Shown here: piece by piece, positions 33,131 to 44,790 of the stretch
Layout: each line of letters begins with the position of its first letter
Position numbering within the stretch: the first letter of the stretch is position 1
Source of the DNA: Vicia villosa
Taxonomy: Eukaryota; Streptophyta; Magnoliopsida; Fabales; Fabaceae
Assembly (NCBI RefSeq): GCF_029867415.1
Contig: NW_026705786.1
Coordinates: forward strand, 310,001-374,000
DNA length: 64,000 bases
Direction: 5' to 3'
Notes under the pieces: model-generated
What the model was told of the DNA's origin: nothing
The model's input: the letters and a program-made list of their open reading frames with translations, nothing else
The model's database searches: none
Made by a program: the position numbers and the translations under genes

Positions 33131-34070
33131 AGTCGTTTATGAAACAACCGCCATTCAAAATAAAATAAACTTCAGCCCTGAATTTGAATTTTTGTGCGCC
33201 ACCACCATTATCATCTTCAACCTCAAGCTCTCATATTTTGAAATTCTGAACTCTCTCAATTCTCAACCATTTGCAAAGATGTAAAGATCAAACTTGCTCT
33301 AAATTCACTCACGATTCCAGATATATAACTATTATAAATTTATATTAACTATATCTACTGAATTAAACAAAATACGTGAAGAACCCTAAAATTTGAAATT
33401 TAAATTAAATGACCATACTGAAGTATAAATGACTGATGATAGAGGGTTTTTAATCCTCTGATGATGCTGAATGAAATGGTATCGAGCTTTAACCCAAAAG
33501 GTACACGAATTAAAGAGGTGGAGTTGAGAAACTTACCTCTGAAAATTGAGGTCGTGAGGATGATAGAGAACACCTGGGCTTGTATGAGTGATCCCAAAAG
33601 CTTCCTTGGAACTCAGTGATGCTAACTGAATGCTTATTGTGACTTCAATCCTTCTGAAATGCTCTACCCGACACCTTTGATTTGAGCTTCAAGTGGACAT
33701 GGAGGGTGATGAATTTTGATTTACAGATGAGCTGCAGCCATCTGAACAGCTTCACTATGACCTAAGGAATGTGTCTCGATGCTTGGCTTTGTTGGAAACC
33801 TTCTGAATTTCTCTATGGACCTCCAACTGCAACAGCTCCAAAGTGAGAGCAACAATGGTGTTCCTCCACCTACAGAAGTGATCCAGGTGCTTGGATCACC
33901 TCAAATGAGCCCCCTTGAGATGTTAGAATGCTTACTTTCCAAAGAGAAGCTCTGGTTTGAAGAAAACGATTCTTCTTGCCAAAGAACTTTGAAAAACCAT
34001 AAGCATGAGAAGAGAAAGAGAAAGCAAGGAATATGGTTGCTTTGGTGTGTTTTCTGAATGAGAAAGAGCC

Positions 34071-34082
34071 CTCTATTTATAG
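34071..34082 (-). promoter_or_regulatory. TATA box in B LTR
   Basis: CTATAAATAGAG on the minus strand, a very good plant TATA box about 1.4 kb into the LTR. A plausible core promoter of the Ogre RNA. Confidence 0.6.
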
Positions 34083-35501
34083 ACAAATGGTTCAGAGCAA
34101 TTGAACATAGCAAGCTTGCTTAGTGAAGTGAGTTTGGTTTCTTAGCCATGAAGAGAATTTGAAAATATCCCAAATGAAATGATGCATTTTCAGGCTAGCT
34201 TCCCCAACAATTGATCTTGTATGATCTTAGGGAACATTTCTGATGCAGAGGAGAGTTCTAATTGGCTTAGAGCAAGATTCCTTGATGATTCACCATTTGC
34301 CATAAATTCAAAAATGCAATCATTACATAATCACATGCCTTTGTTTTTGGGAATCTTCTCTAATCCTTATGCAATGATGAAATTGGATGTATGGCATGTC
34401 TTCAGATGTATTAGAGGTCGGGTAACATCATTTAGAGAAGTTACTTGCACAAAATTGCAAAGTTTCAAATTGCACATGACCTATAATTTTCACTTCAAGT
34501 GCCTAACTTTGATCAATCATATCTCTTAGCTCAAAATGAATTTGGAGAAGGTTGAGCACAACTTGGAAAACCCTTAATATGTACTTTGATTCATTAGTTT
34601 GGTGTTTGCCCAAATTCTTTAGGGAAATTAGTGAAAAAGTCCCATAAAGTTTGAAGAAAACTAGGGTTTTCTTGCATGTTTTGTGAAGGCAGCCACTTTG
34701 AAGCTCCATAACTCTTCAATGGTTGATTTTTAGCCAAAACATTATATGTGTCAAAGTTGTTTATTGGATCAAAATCTACAACTTTCATGTTGGAAGTTTT
34801 TTTCAGTTTGTAGGTGAAATTTGGAGAAAATCCCTTCCAAAGTTTGGCAAAAATCACTTGAAAACACTTAGAAAAATTTCTAAGTATGAAAAGTCAAACT
34901 TTTGACTTTTGATTCTTGATTGATTTTCTTGATTTTCCTTGATCAAATGACTTCAAATATCATATATTGAGGGAATAGAAGCTCTTGAGTCATGCTTGAC
35001 CAAAATTTCCAAAATGTCAAAGGTGATCCTGTGCAGTTGACTTTTTCAAATGAAGTGAATTCTTGGACTTTTGTGATGAATCAAAATCTCCTCTTCAAAT
35101 GAGTGATGTGAATGGATTATATTGAGGGAATAGAAGCTCTTGAGTCATGCTTTGAGTTTTGGATCCATGTCCTGATTAAAAGTCAACTGTCTTGGTGAAT
35201 TAGGTCAAAAACCCTAATTGTCGACCAGATGAAATTGATGACTGTAGGCCTTGGATTGGGTTGTAATGCCCAATGGATATTGTCATATGAGCTATTTGAA
35301 GATGATTGATGCCTTTGAGTGATCCCCTGGAGTTTTCTAGGGTTTCCCAAATGTGATCCCTGATTTTAGTCCTTGATGGGGCTCAAAACCCTAGACTGGG
35401 TATCAGATGAACAAGTGACTGCTCTGAGTATCTATTTTGTCTTTGATGAAAAATCTAAAAGATATGACATCTCAGGGGGGGTCAAAAATTAGGGTATGAC
35501 A

Positions 35502-35514
35502 GATGCCCCTATTT
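35502..35514 (-). promoter_or_regulatory. Element B polypurine tract
   Basis: Minus strand AAATAGGGGCATC directly before the 3' LTR. Confidence 0.88.
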
Positions 35515-35875
35515 AAGTTTCTTTCAATCGGAGGGAGAGAGATTGATATCTCGATCTCTTCTGAATGAAAGAGACTTAAATACCAAAGAATGCCCGAATT
35601 TTGGGCGCTTCTGAGATGTAATAGTGATAAAATCTTTGCATGACTTGATCCCATTGTCGCACTTGGCGGGGAATAGGGAGACAAACTCCTGTAGAAACAC
35701 ATGATGTGAACTCTGGTGAATGGATGGCAATGTAGGATGCGCAATCCATCTTCTTCAACTAAGTGTTGATACTTAGAAAAAGGTAAACAACCTCCCCTCG
35801 TTTCGGATGTCCATATCTCGAAACTAGTCTAAGTTGTGATTTTGGATAATATTTCAGATAAAGAGAAATTCTCCA

Positions 35876-36410
35876 AAGATTTGTTTCCTCATCAAACTTC
35901 TCATCAGCACTTGGAGATGAGACGCCATTTGATGGTAATAAAGAAACTTCAAAGGTTTGTTTCCTCATCAAACTTCTCATCAGCACTTGGAGATGAGACG
36001 CCATTTGATGGTAATAAAGAAACTTCAAAGGTTTGTTTCCTCATCAAACTTCTCATCAGCACTTGGAGATGAGACGCCATTTGATGGTAATAAATAAACT
36101 TCAAAGGTTTATTTCCTCATCAAACTTCTCATCAGCACTTGGAGATGAGACGCCATTTGATGGTAATAAAGAAACTTCAAAGGTTTGTTTCCTCATCAAA
36201 CTTCTCATCAGCACTTGGAGATGAGACGCCATTTGATGGTAATAAAGAAACTTCAAAGGTTTGTTTCCTCATCAAACTTCTCATCAGCACTTGGAGATGA
36301 GACGCCATTTGATGGTAATAAAGAAACTTCAAAGGTTTGTTTCCTCATCAAACTTCTCATCAGCACTTGGAGATGAGACGCCATTTGATGGTAATAAAGA
36401 AACTTCACCA
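35876..36410. repeat. 76-bp tandem array, seven copies, each with inverted arms
   Basis: The core TTGTTTCCTC (TTATTTCCTC in one copy) occurs every 76 bp at 35881, 35957, 36033, 36109, 36185, 36261 and 36337. Copies are almost identical. Each contains CATCAAA-CTT-CTCATC and, ten bases later, GATGAG-ACGCCA-TTTGATG, an imperfect palindrome. Confidence 0.95.
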
Positions 36411-36419
36411 TCTTTCCTT

Positions 36420-37300
36420 TCGACTTGACGTCTTTGAAAGAATGTCATATGGCCTCACGAACTTTTGAGGGGCTAATGACTTTGCCTGAAAGCGGACGAA
36501 CTGTTTTTGGGATGAAAACCACCATTCGTCGACTTATGCAGGGGAATCAACAAACTGTTTTCCTAAGAGGAAAACTGCCATTTGTCGACTCTGAAGGGGA
36601 TGAAACATCTCAGAAACAGACAAACTATTTAAAGAAACTGCCATTTGTCGATTTCTTGAGTATTTAACAGACAAACTGTCTTTCCTTGGGGAAAGACTGC
36701 CATTTGCCAAATGCTAGAGGAACAAACTGTCTTCTACTGGGAGAGACTGCCATTTGTTGACCCTGCCGTGAAAAGAAACGAGTGAACTGTCTTCTGCTGA
36801 AAGAGACTGCCATTCACTAACTCCGCTGGGGATCATTTGTCGATCCGCTGGGGTGGAAACAAATCATTTTCCAAGGTAAACTGTCATTCATCGACTCGTG
36901 CCGAGGAATCTGAACCATCTTCTTGAAGAAGGTTATCATTTACTGACTCCGCTGGGGATTTGTTGAAACATCCTCCTGGGAGAAAACTTGTCGCTTGTCA
37001 ACTTTGCCGGGAAATCAGAGTTATTTTCCTGATGAAAACTGTCATCCATTAACTCCGTTGGGGATTTATCCAACGACTTTGTGAGGAAGGCAAAATGCGA
37101 AACAAACTATCTTATCGAGTGTCGCTTTGCGGGAGAATCTCAGCTGGGGAACTCCAAAAGTGAACAAACTATCTCTTTAAAGGAGATTGCCATTTGTTGA
37201 CCTGCTCGGGGAGACCCTTGTGTATGAACTGTCGTCTTGAAGAAGAAAGTTCCTCCATAACTCGCAGGGGAAACTCGAGTTCACGCCTTAATGACTCGGG
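36420..37300. repeat. Degenerate repeats (AAACTGTC..GACTGCCATTTGTCGAC)
   Basis: About a dozen imperfect copies of a unit alternating AAACTGTC(T/A)T, a GGGGAAA-type stretch and ACTGCCATTTGTCGAC. Older and more variable than the adjacent 76-bp array. Confidence 0.75.
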
Positions 37301-38049
37301 CATTATCATGATCAAAGCCCGACTAGACTATGCAATTATGATGTAATGTATGCATGAATATTATGACAATTATAAAATGTAAAGTGAATGTGAATAGAAT
37401 TGTCGCGGATGTGAAATCCTGGGATACGACTTTGAATTTTGTGTTGATCAGAAGATGTCTTCTTCTTGAAATGCACTCCATTGGGGATATCTGGTTATCA
37501 GTTGCCCGCTGTTTGGAAGTGAGTGAAATAATTTAAAGTGAAGATCCGTTATCGGGAGATGTTCGCAAAGCGACCTCATGGGGAAATCTGGGTTCCCGGA
37601 GTCTCAACCGTTCTTGGAGCAATTGTTTGCATTCTCGCTATTGTTTGTAAACCTTAGAAAGAAATTTCACCTTTATTTTTGCAAGTAAATTCATTTTATT
37701 TTATGAAAACATTTGTTTCAAGAGAATGACTATTTAAACTTAAAATGCATTTCAAGAAACTCAATAAGACTCGATTGCAAAGAAAAGCACAAGGCTCAAA
37801 TTATTATATATGGAATGGTAACCAGCCAAATGCTTGATTCCATGGAGTATTTACAAATTTGGAAATTGGTAATTTTTGGGAAAAGGGCTACAATGAAACG
37901 TGACAACCGTTATCTTTCCCTTCCACTCTGAATTGCGCTGCATGCGTGCTTCGTAGAAGATGACCTACTGATGATGAATACTCCGCTATGGATCTCGAAT
38001 GATCAAGTTTGTCCTGAACACAGTTACTTGCCATTTGTCCCTAACTTTT

Positions 38050-38202
38050 GCGTAAACTACCCCTTTCGGGTTTTAAGTCTACCGGGATTGATTATATATT
38101 TTTTTATGTCTCTAACTTTTGCCTGAATCGCCCTTTCGGGTTTTCGATTCACCGAGACGCTCTTTTTTGCTTAAGCTGCTCTTTGCGAGTTTTCAACTTA
38201 GC
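38050..38202 (-). other. Three tandem stem-loops after B integrase
   Basis: Stem-loop arms (plus coordinates): 38052-38058/38076-38082; 38124-38130/38145-38151 (TGAATCG/CGATTCA); 38169-38178/38194-38202. In sense the first two carry CCC-GAAA-GGG hairpin tips and the third CTC-GCAAA-GAG. Each ends in GGCAAAA- or GCAAAA-like sequence. They start 20 bases after the integrase stop. Confidence 0.7.
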
Positions 38203-38222
38203 GAGCTGTTCTTTTTTTTTAT

Positions 38223-39395
38223 TTAGGCGAAGTATTTCTTGACTGCGTCGACGTTCACAGGACGGGTGAATTCTTCTCCATCCATAGTCGTGAGTATTAA
38301 GGCTCCTTCTGAGAAAGCTCTCTTGACCACGTAGGGGCCGTCATAATTGGGAGTCCATTTCCCTCTCGAATCTGTAAGAAAAGATTGAATCTTTTTGAGT
38401 ACAAGGTCGCCTTCTTTGATTGTGCGAGGTCGAACCTTTTTGTCAAAAGCTTTCTTCATTCTTTGTTGATATAGCTGTCCGTGGCATAAAGCTGTCATGC
38501 GCTTTTCTTCGATTAAGTTCAATTCATCGAATCTGCTTTGACACCACTCGACTTTTGTTAATTTTTCTTCCATCAAGACTCTCATTGATGGGATCTCAAC
38601 CTCTATAGGTAGGACTGCCTCCATGCCATATACAAGGGAGAAAGGAGTTGCTCCAGTCGAAGTACGTACAGATGTATGGTAACCATGAAGAGCAAACGGG
38701 AGCATTTCATGCTAATATTTGTAAGTGATGACCATTTTCTGAATGATTTTCTTGATGTTTTTGTTAGCTGCTTCTACAGCTCCATTCATCTTTGGTCTGT
38801 AAGGAGATGAGTTGTGATGTTCAATCTTGAATTCTTCACAAAGCTCCTTCATCATTTTGTTATTCAAATTTGACCCATTGTCAGTGATTATCTTGCTAGG
38901 AATGCCGTAGCGACAGATGATGTGATTCTTGATAAACCTGACGACAACTTGTCTTGTGACGTTTGCATATGAAGCTGCTTCAACCCACTTGGTGAAATAG
39001 TCTATGGCTACCAAGATGAAGCGATGTCCGTTGGACGCTTTCAGCTCGATCATTCCAATCATGTCGATTCCCCACATGGAGAAAGGCCAAGGGGAAGAGA
39101 GTATGTTGAGAAGAGATGGTGGCACGTGAATTCTATCGGCGTAGATCTGACATTTGTGACACCTCTTTGCATACTGGTAGCAATCTGACTCCATTGTCAG
39201 CCAATAATATCCTGCTCTCAGTATTTTCCTTGTCATGGTATGTCCATTGGTGTGAGTACCAAAGGAACCTTCATGTATTTCTCTCATGAGTGTTTTTGCT
39301 TCTTTCTTGTCAACGCATCTGAGCAGAACCATGTCGAAATTTCTCTTGTACAGAATATCTTCATTCAGGAAGAATCTGCCGGCTAACTTTCTCAA
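38223..39395 (-). pseudogene. Ogre integrase (element B)
   Basis: Ty3/gypsy integrase with the H-x-H...C-x2-C zinc region (GTHTNGH and CHKC near 39150-39260), catalytic D (GIDMIG, near 39066), D (TDNGSN, near 38880) and E (GAVEAANKN, near 38772) with exactly 35 residues between the last two. The C-terminal part continues with LVYGMEAVLPIEVEIPS and a KWTPNYDGPYVV block to a stop at 38223. An in-frame TAG at 38712-38714 stands where relatives have Trp (DWHEML), fitting a G-to-A change. The frame from the RNase H region is lost by a one-base deletion in the T4 run at 39398-39401, so the enzyme cannot be made from this copy. Confidence 0.9.
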
Positions 39396-40178
39396 AGTTT
39401 TCTATCTTTCTTTGATGCCCCAAGCGGGTACTCTTGTATTTGAAGAAAGTTTTTGATGTCGTGATACCACGGTTTGTCGTCGATGCTCGCTTCTACTGTG
39501 AAAACATGAGCGGGCCTATCCAGGCGCATAACATCGATCCGAGGAATGTCATTCCAATGATTTATCCTAATCATGGAAGAAAGTGTGGCTAATGCATCAG
39601 CCAAGTTATTTTCTTCACGAGGAATGTGATGAAAATCTACCTTGTCGAAGAATGGTAACAATCTTCTCGCGTAGTCTTTGTAAGGAATTAGCCCTGGTTG
39701 GCGTGTTTCCCATTCTCCTTTGATTTGATTGATGACCAAAGCAGAATCTCCATATACATCCAAGTGTTTGATTCTTAGATCCATGCCTTCTTCGAGGCCC
39801 ATGATGCAAGCTTCATTTTCGGCCTCATTGTTTGTGCATTTGAAAGTTAATCTGGCGGTAAATAGAATATGGGTACCCTGAGGTGTAACAATGATTGCCC
39901 CAATTCCTCGTCCATAAGCATTGACAGCTCCGTCAAAGATTAAGCCCCATTGGGATCCTATCTCAGGTCCTTCGTCTGGTAGTGGCTCGTCGTAATCTTT
40001 CATGTTGAGGTACATAACGTCCTCGTCTGGAAAGTCAAAACTGGTTGATTCATGACCATTGAGTGGATGGTGAGCCAGGTGCTCAGCTAGAATGCTTCCT
40101 TTCACGACTTTCTGTGCGTGATACTCAATGTCATATTCTGATAACAACATCTGCCAACGGGCAATTCTCCCAGTTAAG
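39392..40178 (-). pseudogene. Ogre RNase H end and second (archaeal-type) RNase H, element B
   Basis: Begins at the C insertion with the tail of RT-linked RNase H (RIARWQMLLSEYDIEY), then a linker and a second RNase H domain with LIFDGAVNAYGRGIGAII, NNEAENEACI, DSALVINQ and HIPREENNLADALATL, giving the D-E-D-D pattern of the additional RNase H that marks Tat/Ogre elements. It ends in the DRKL frameshift next to integrase. The upstream part of the first RNase H is on the other side of element C (54381-54730). Confidence 0.88.
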
Positions 40179-40183
40179 GCAGG
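40179..40183. other. Target-site duplication GCAGG, left copy
   Basis: Direct repeat of 54376-54380 flanking element C. Confidence 0.93.
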
Positions 40184-40702
40184 TGTAATACGGTGAACTG
40201 ACTTTTTATCGATCGAAATGTCGCGGTTAAGCATGAGTCGCCACCGACTTTTATTTTATCCAAACTAAATCGGAAAGGCTAAAAGAAACAGAAAAAAACC
40301 TTTTAAAGAAATCTGAGTTCGGGGGGTAATTTATGCAAAGGGAAGGTGTAAGGCACCCTTTGCATCCATGGTTTTCCATGGGCTCTTAATTGCTTTGCTT
40401 GCTCGTTTTCAGAAAATGTAGATGAAAGAGGAAAAATGGACTTTAGCTCGTAAATGAGCGTAGCCAGTTTTCGAAGAATTGTGAGAAAGAATATTAAAGA
40501 TGAGCATTGCAAGGCAATTAGGGGCAATTACCTTAAACTCAGATGATAGGTCTCTTTTTTAGCCTTTCAGAATGAAAGGGTCAGTCCTTGCCATAAGAGG
40601 GCAGGAAGCCTTTCGTTTGGAGGTAGAAGGGTCATCGAATTATCATTCGCTCAAAGACTGACCCATGCCATAAAGAGGCAGGTAGTCTAAGAGGAAGGAT
40701 CA

Positions 40703-40869
40703 GAATAGCCTTTTTCGTAGGCAACCAGAAGATACCTCAGCCTTTTCCGTAGGCAACTTTCGAGGGTCGAGGTCATGTTAGTGTATCGAAGGCAGCATCA
40801 TTAGGGACCATGACCTTTAATCGAGGCAACATGGCTGAGGTATCCTCGTATTCGAGGGACTGGCTATTA
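40703..40869 (-). other. Nested inverted repeat in C LTR
   Basis: Middle arms GATACCTCAGCC (40731-40742) and GGCTGAGGTATC (40833-40844); outer AATAGCC and GGCTATT; inner AGGTCATG and CATGACCT. Equivalent to 20435-20601 in element A. The right LTR has it at about 50967-51133. Confidence 0.75.
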
Positions 40870-42339
40870 TGCAAAAAAACACAAAGGCAACAGGCAACAG
40901 GCAACAGGCAACAAGGCAACAAGGCAACAGAGAGGTTACCCCAAAAGCGTGCGTGTGTGCAACAATCACGTGATTATATTCAGAAAATTATCTTATAATT
41001 AATTATCTACATTGATTTAAGGCTTGCACTCCCTAAGATTACTAACCACGCAATAATATAAAGCAATAAAGGGGGCGGGAAATTGTAACCAGCGGATCCC
41101 TTATCAGGGTTTGACACAAGTAATAATAATAAAAGGCATAAAATAAAATGAGGTTTAGGGTTACCAATGACGTAGCTTTGGCAATTGATAAACCTGAAAA
41201 GGAAAAAGACAAGACAGAAAACATATAGTGAGTGCAATATCAAATTCGAGGGCAAACCTCATTAACTACAAAAGAAAATAGAATAATAAATTAAAAATAG
41301 AATAGGGAGAAGGTACTTAGCTTGGCATTTGCCTGACAGGGTTGAGGGCAAAGGTTTGCCAGAAGCATCGACTCTGACCATTAGGAATGAGCAAAGAAAC
41401 AAATAAGGCGTGAGTGTATAGGCAGTTCATTGATGTTTAATTTTATCCCTAATTTATTAAGGAAACAAAATAAAAATGAAAAAAAAGAACGATTATTTGA
41501 ATTAGATACGAGATAATACTTAGCTTTTGAATTTGATTTGACGTGGTTGATAGTCGGAGGATGCCTTAAAGTTAACCCTGAAAAATGGCAAAAGAGGCAA
41601 GACACGTGAGTGCAAAATAGTCCCTTGACCTTTGAGGTTTTAGCCCTAACAATAATCTTGTAATGCAAAATAAAGATTTAAATCAAAAGGATAAAGTCGG
41701 GACTTAGCTTTGTAAAGGCGTGGCACATGGTCGGGAAGTATCTGAAAATTGCCCTGAAAAGAATGCACAAAGAAGAGAAATTTTAGTGCATTAACTGATC
41801 TACAACACTGGTTTACCGGGACAAACCAGGGTTGACAACATAAGACATGAAAAGATAATAATTTAAATAAACATTTGGGGTTAAGAAAATCGTAAGTTCG
41901 AAAAATAATAATTAAATAATTTTTGAATGTAAATCCTAATTATTTAATGCGTTGGGAGTATGTATGAAAATAAAAACATATAAACAATTCTTACAAAAGA
42001 AAATCGGGTCATCGATAGAAAATAAATAAGTATGAAATTATTATATATACAAACTAATTTACTAAGATAAAATAAAAATATGAATAATAATAATTGTAAT
42101 AAAGAAGAAAGTAAGAAAATAAAATAGAAGTATTTATAGAATTAAAATTAAAAAGAAATTAGAATAACTTAGCTTGAATCATGTGTGGTGCATACGTGAG
42201 ATTCATGGTGGTCCAGCAGATTGAGATGCGTTGGATCTGAGGTTGACTTGATCTGACGGCAGGAGATCGAATGTACGTCGTAAGCTAGCCAGAGGAGAAG
42301 CATTGAATCTGCAATCAAATCATTGAAAAAAAATAATAA

Positions 42340-42412
42340 TACAACCTGGGTATCGAACCCAGGTCTAGTAACTTGCGAATATGTTGCCTTCGCCACCTGC
42401 GCTACGCTTCGT
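42340..42412 (-). other. tRNA-like Pol III box pair in C LTR (left)
   Basis: Minus strand: A box TAGCGCAGGTGG (42393-42404) and B box GGTTCGATACC (42349-42359) inside a perfect T arm, CTGGG-TTCGATA-CCCAG. It is followed by a T-rich run in the sense direction, like a Pol III stop. No complete cloverleaf was found. The right LTR copy is at 52604-52676. Confidence 0.6.
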
Positions 42413-43070
42413 TTCATGTTTAACTAGGCCACGCATACGTTAATAAACAAAAAACTGAACGATTCAAATTCACAAACGCGCGCCTTCAGTCGTCTTCCTC
42501 GCTGCGTTTTCTGAAAAATCAAAGACCTTTTGCCTACGGTTTTTCCGGTGTGGCTGTAAATCCTGCAACATCAAAATCATGGTATATGCCATATAAACTC
42601 AAGGCGAAGCCATGGTTCATCACGGTTCGACCTCGCGAGTTCGACCACGGTTCTAATTCGGCCCAATTTAACCTGCAACAGAGATCCCCAAACCGAAACC
42701 CTAATGCTCATTCATGGTGGATCACGCTATAGTCATGCAAACACACAATTAATTGCCCAGAAACTAGCAGTAGACCATAACAAACAATATTATGCATTCA
42801 ATTTATGTTTATGCCTCATGAATTAATACAATCGAATCAAAAAAAGTTTCGACATACCTTGGCTTATGGGAGGTAATTCTGGAGTTGTTGGTGTCGAGCA
42901 AGGATCCAAACACCTTCAATGAACCTCAGGGAACGCGTATGAACGATTGGAAAACCTTGAATTGGCTTTAATCTCAGAATTGAACTTTGAAATTTTCTCT
43001 AACTTTGGCACTCGGGTTTGGAGTCTTTTGCTGCAGATTTTCTGAACCCTTGCATCTTGGACTTGTTATG

Positions 43071-43078
43071 CATTTATA
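43071..43078 (-). promoter_or_regulatory. TATA-like box in C LTR
   Basis: TATAAATG on the minus strand (preceded by CC), about 1.03 kb into the LTR; the right LTR copy is at 53335-53342. Position corresponds to the TATA-like box of element A. Confidence 0.5.
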
Positions 43079-44111
43079 GGAGAATGATTTAGGGTTATAA
43101 AACCAAACAAATCTTTGTTGAATCTTTGATTGAATTTTTGAGAAATTTGATTGAAATTTTTTTTATGGAATCCTTCCAAATTTGGCTTAAATGATCCAAT
43201 ATCTTCCCAATTATTATGTGCACGAAAATTGATTGACTTTTGGAGAATATTTGCTTGAATCTTTGGCTCATAATTGAAGAAACAAATCATATATTTTATT
43301 TTTAATATTTTCATGATTAAATTATAGTTTTTAATAAATAAAAAACCATAAATATCAATAAAAATAATAAAAATATAAGAATATATATTTTGGGACGTGC
43401 ATGGGCCTAAGATGAGGTTTGGATGGAAATAAAATGGGCCCATTTAGAAATATTTGGAATTTTAGGCTTTTTCCTCTTTGTACCCATCTGAAAAATAAGT
43501 GAACTTGTATACCACGCCATTTCTCCATATCTCAATATTTTTTCAAGCTTGTAGACTTTTTGGAAACCTTAAAGAGTCTTCTAGCCAGTGTCTTTGGTCT
43601 CATATCAAAATTATTCTCCATTTTCATTTTATGTCCTTTTGAAAAAAATGTCTTTTTGTTGACTTTTGAAAAGGACCTATAATGTACGAAGCCATATCTC
43701 TTAAACCATTGACCTATGAGCTCTGATTCTTGGACCATTGGATAGAGGAATGAATTCCCTTCAAAATAAGCTTTAGTGGGAATTTTTCTGATGAAGTATG
43801 AATATTTGGTGAATTTTCAAAGTTTGATTGACTTTTTCAGCTCATGCCCAAAATAGTAACTTTTGACTTTTGACTCTTCTGATGTTTCCTTGCATCATTA
43901 TGATCAACCCTTGATCAAATAATGATTTTAGGGTTATGGGGATGTTGCTGACCTTATGGAACCTCTTTGAGCCATTGATTCAATGATTTTCCATTGAATT
44001 AATAACTCCCTAGTTCAGAGCTTTTTGTATAGGAGAGTGTGTTTTGGAGCTTTGTCTTTTGTTTTGATTTTATGTGTGGAAAATAACATGGGCAAATTTT
44101 GGGGTATGACA

Positions 44112-44124
44112 GCTGCCCCTGTTC
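44112..44124 (-). promoter_or_regulatory. Element C polypurine tract
   Basis: Minus strand GAACAGGGGCAGC before the 3' LTR, identical to element A. Confidence 0.9.
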
Positions 44125-44334
44125 AATTATCTTAAACCTGAAGATGTAGAGTGGTCTGTATGCCAATCGGTATCTGAAGGTTGGAGATGATTGAACACAA
44201 GAATACCAAGAAATTTGCCCTATTTGCAGTAGGGACTTTTTGTCGGAGATGGGCTTGTAGATGCCATCTGGTAGTTGTTGGAGTATGGATTGTTGCGAAA
44301 TTTCTGCTTTTGCCGTCTTCTCTTTTTTGTTTGA

Positions 44335-44790
44335 ATGTTTGAGGAACCGTCAAAGGTGTCGACTCAAATCTGTGTTGGGTTATTTAAGGAACCGTCAAAG
44401 GTATCGACTTAAATTTGAAACATATCATTGAGGCACCGTCAAAGGTATCGACTCAGATATGCAGATAATTTGTATAAGGAACCGTCAAAGGTGGCGACTT
44501 ATATCTGAAGGGTGTCGTTAAGGAACCGTCAAAGGTGTCGACTTAACTTTGAAGCATATCATTGAGGCACCGTCAAAGGTATCGACTCAGATATGCAGAT
44601 AGATTGTATAAGGAACCGTCAAAGGTGTCGACTTATATCTGAAGTGTGTCGTTAAGGAACCGTCAAAGGTGTCGACTTAACTCTTGATGTATTTAAGGAA
44701 CCGTCAAAGGTGTCGACTTAATACTTGAGAATAGATTGTTAAGGAACCGTCAAAGGTGTCGACTTAACTCTTGTAAATAGAGATAGTAGT
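44335..44790 (-). repeat. Element C 3' UTR tandem array, ~45 bp, ten copies
   Basis: Plus-strand core ACCGTCAAAGGTGTCGACTTA; ACCGTC starts at 44346, 44391, 44435, 44481, 44525, 44569, 44615, 44659, 44700 and 44746, spacing 41-46 bp. Same position and copy number as the array of element A but a different sequence. Confidence 0.92.

Larger units (their letters stand above)
31506..35501 (-). repeat. Element B 3' LTR, proximal part
   Basis: Continuation of 15497-17435. In sense the LTR starts TGTCATACCCTAATTTTTGA at 35501. It includes further CTTGTACAAAGCCC and CACCGGGAATAATTC repeats (31670-32000), two tRNA-like segments and a TATA box. Total LTR length without element A is about 5.93 kb. Confidence 0.9.
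35515..38049 (-). other. Element B 3' untranslated region
   Basis: About 2.5 kb between the post-integrase stem-loops and the purine tract. It contains the two tandem arrays listed separately and no credible gene. Long open frames over the 76-bp array arise only because the unit lacks stops in some frames. Confidence 0.8.
40184..44111 (-). repeat. Element C 3' LTR
   Basis: 3928 bp. In sense TGTCATACCCCAAAATTTGCCC to CGTATTACA, the same ends as element A. It contains a GGCAACA microsatellite (40885-40930), inverted repeats (40703-40869), a tRNA-like segment and a TATA box. Confidence 0.95.

Noticed and set aside
32875..33132. 85-codon plus-strand frame in the B LTR
   Set aside because: It overlaps the two tRNA-like segments on the opposite strand and has no protein features.
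35836..36376. Overlapping plus-strand frames encoding a repetitive SSNFSSALGDETPFDGNKETSKVCFLIKLLIST-like protein
   Set aside because: They arise from the 76-bp DNA repeat; 76 is not a multiple of three, so frames rotate, and the sense of element B is the other strand.
42599..42640. GGTTCGACCTCGCGAGTTCGACC, a B-box-like near-palindrome in the C LTR
   Set aside because: No A box at a suitable distance; probably an inverted duplication around CTCGCGAG.
44335..44790. Regular array of ~25-bp conserved cores with ~20-bp variable parts, CRISPR-like spacing
   Set aside because: Plant retroelement 3' UTR tandem array; spacers are related to each other and no prokaryotic context exists.
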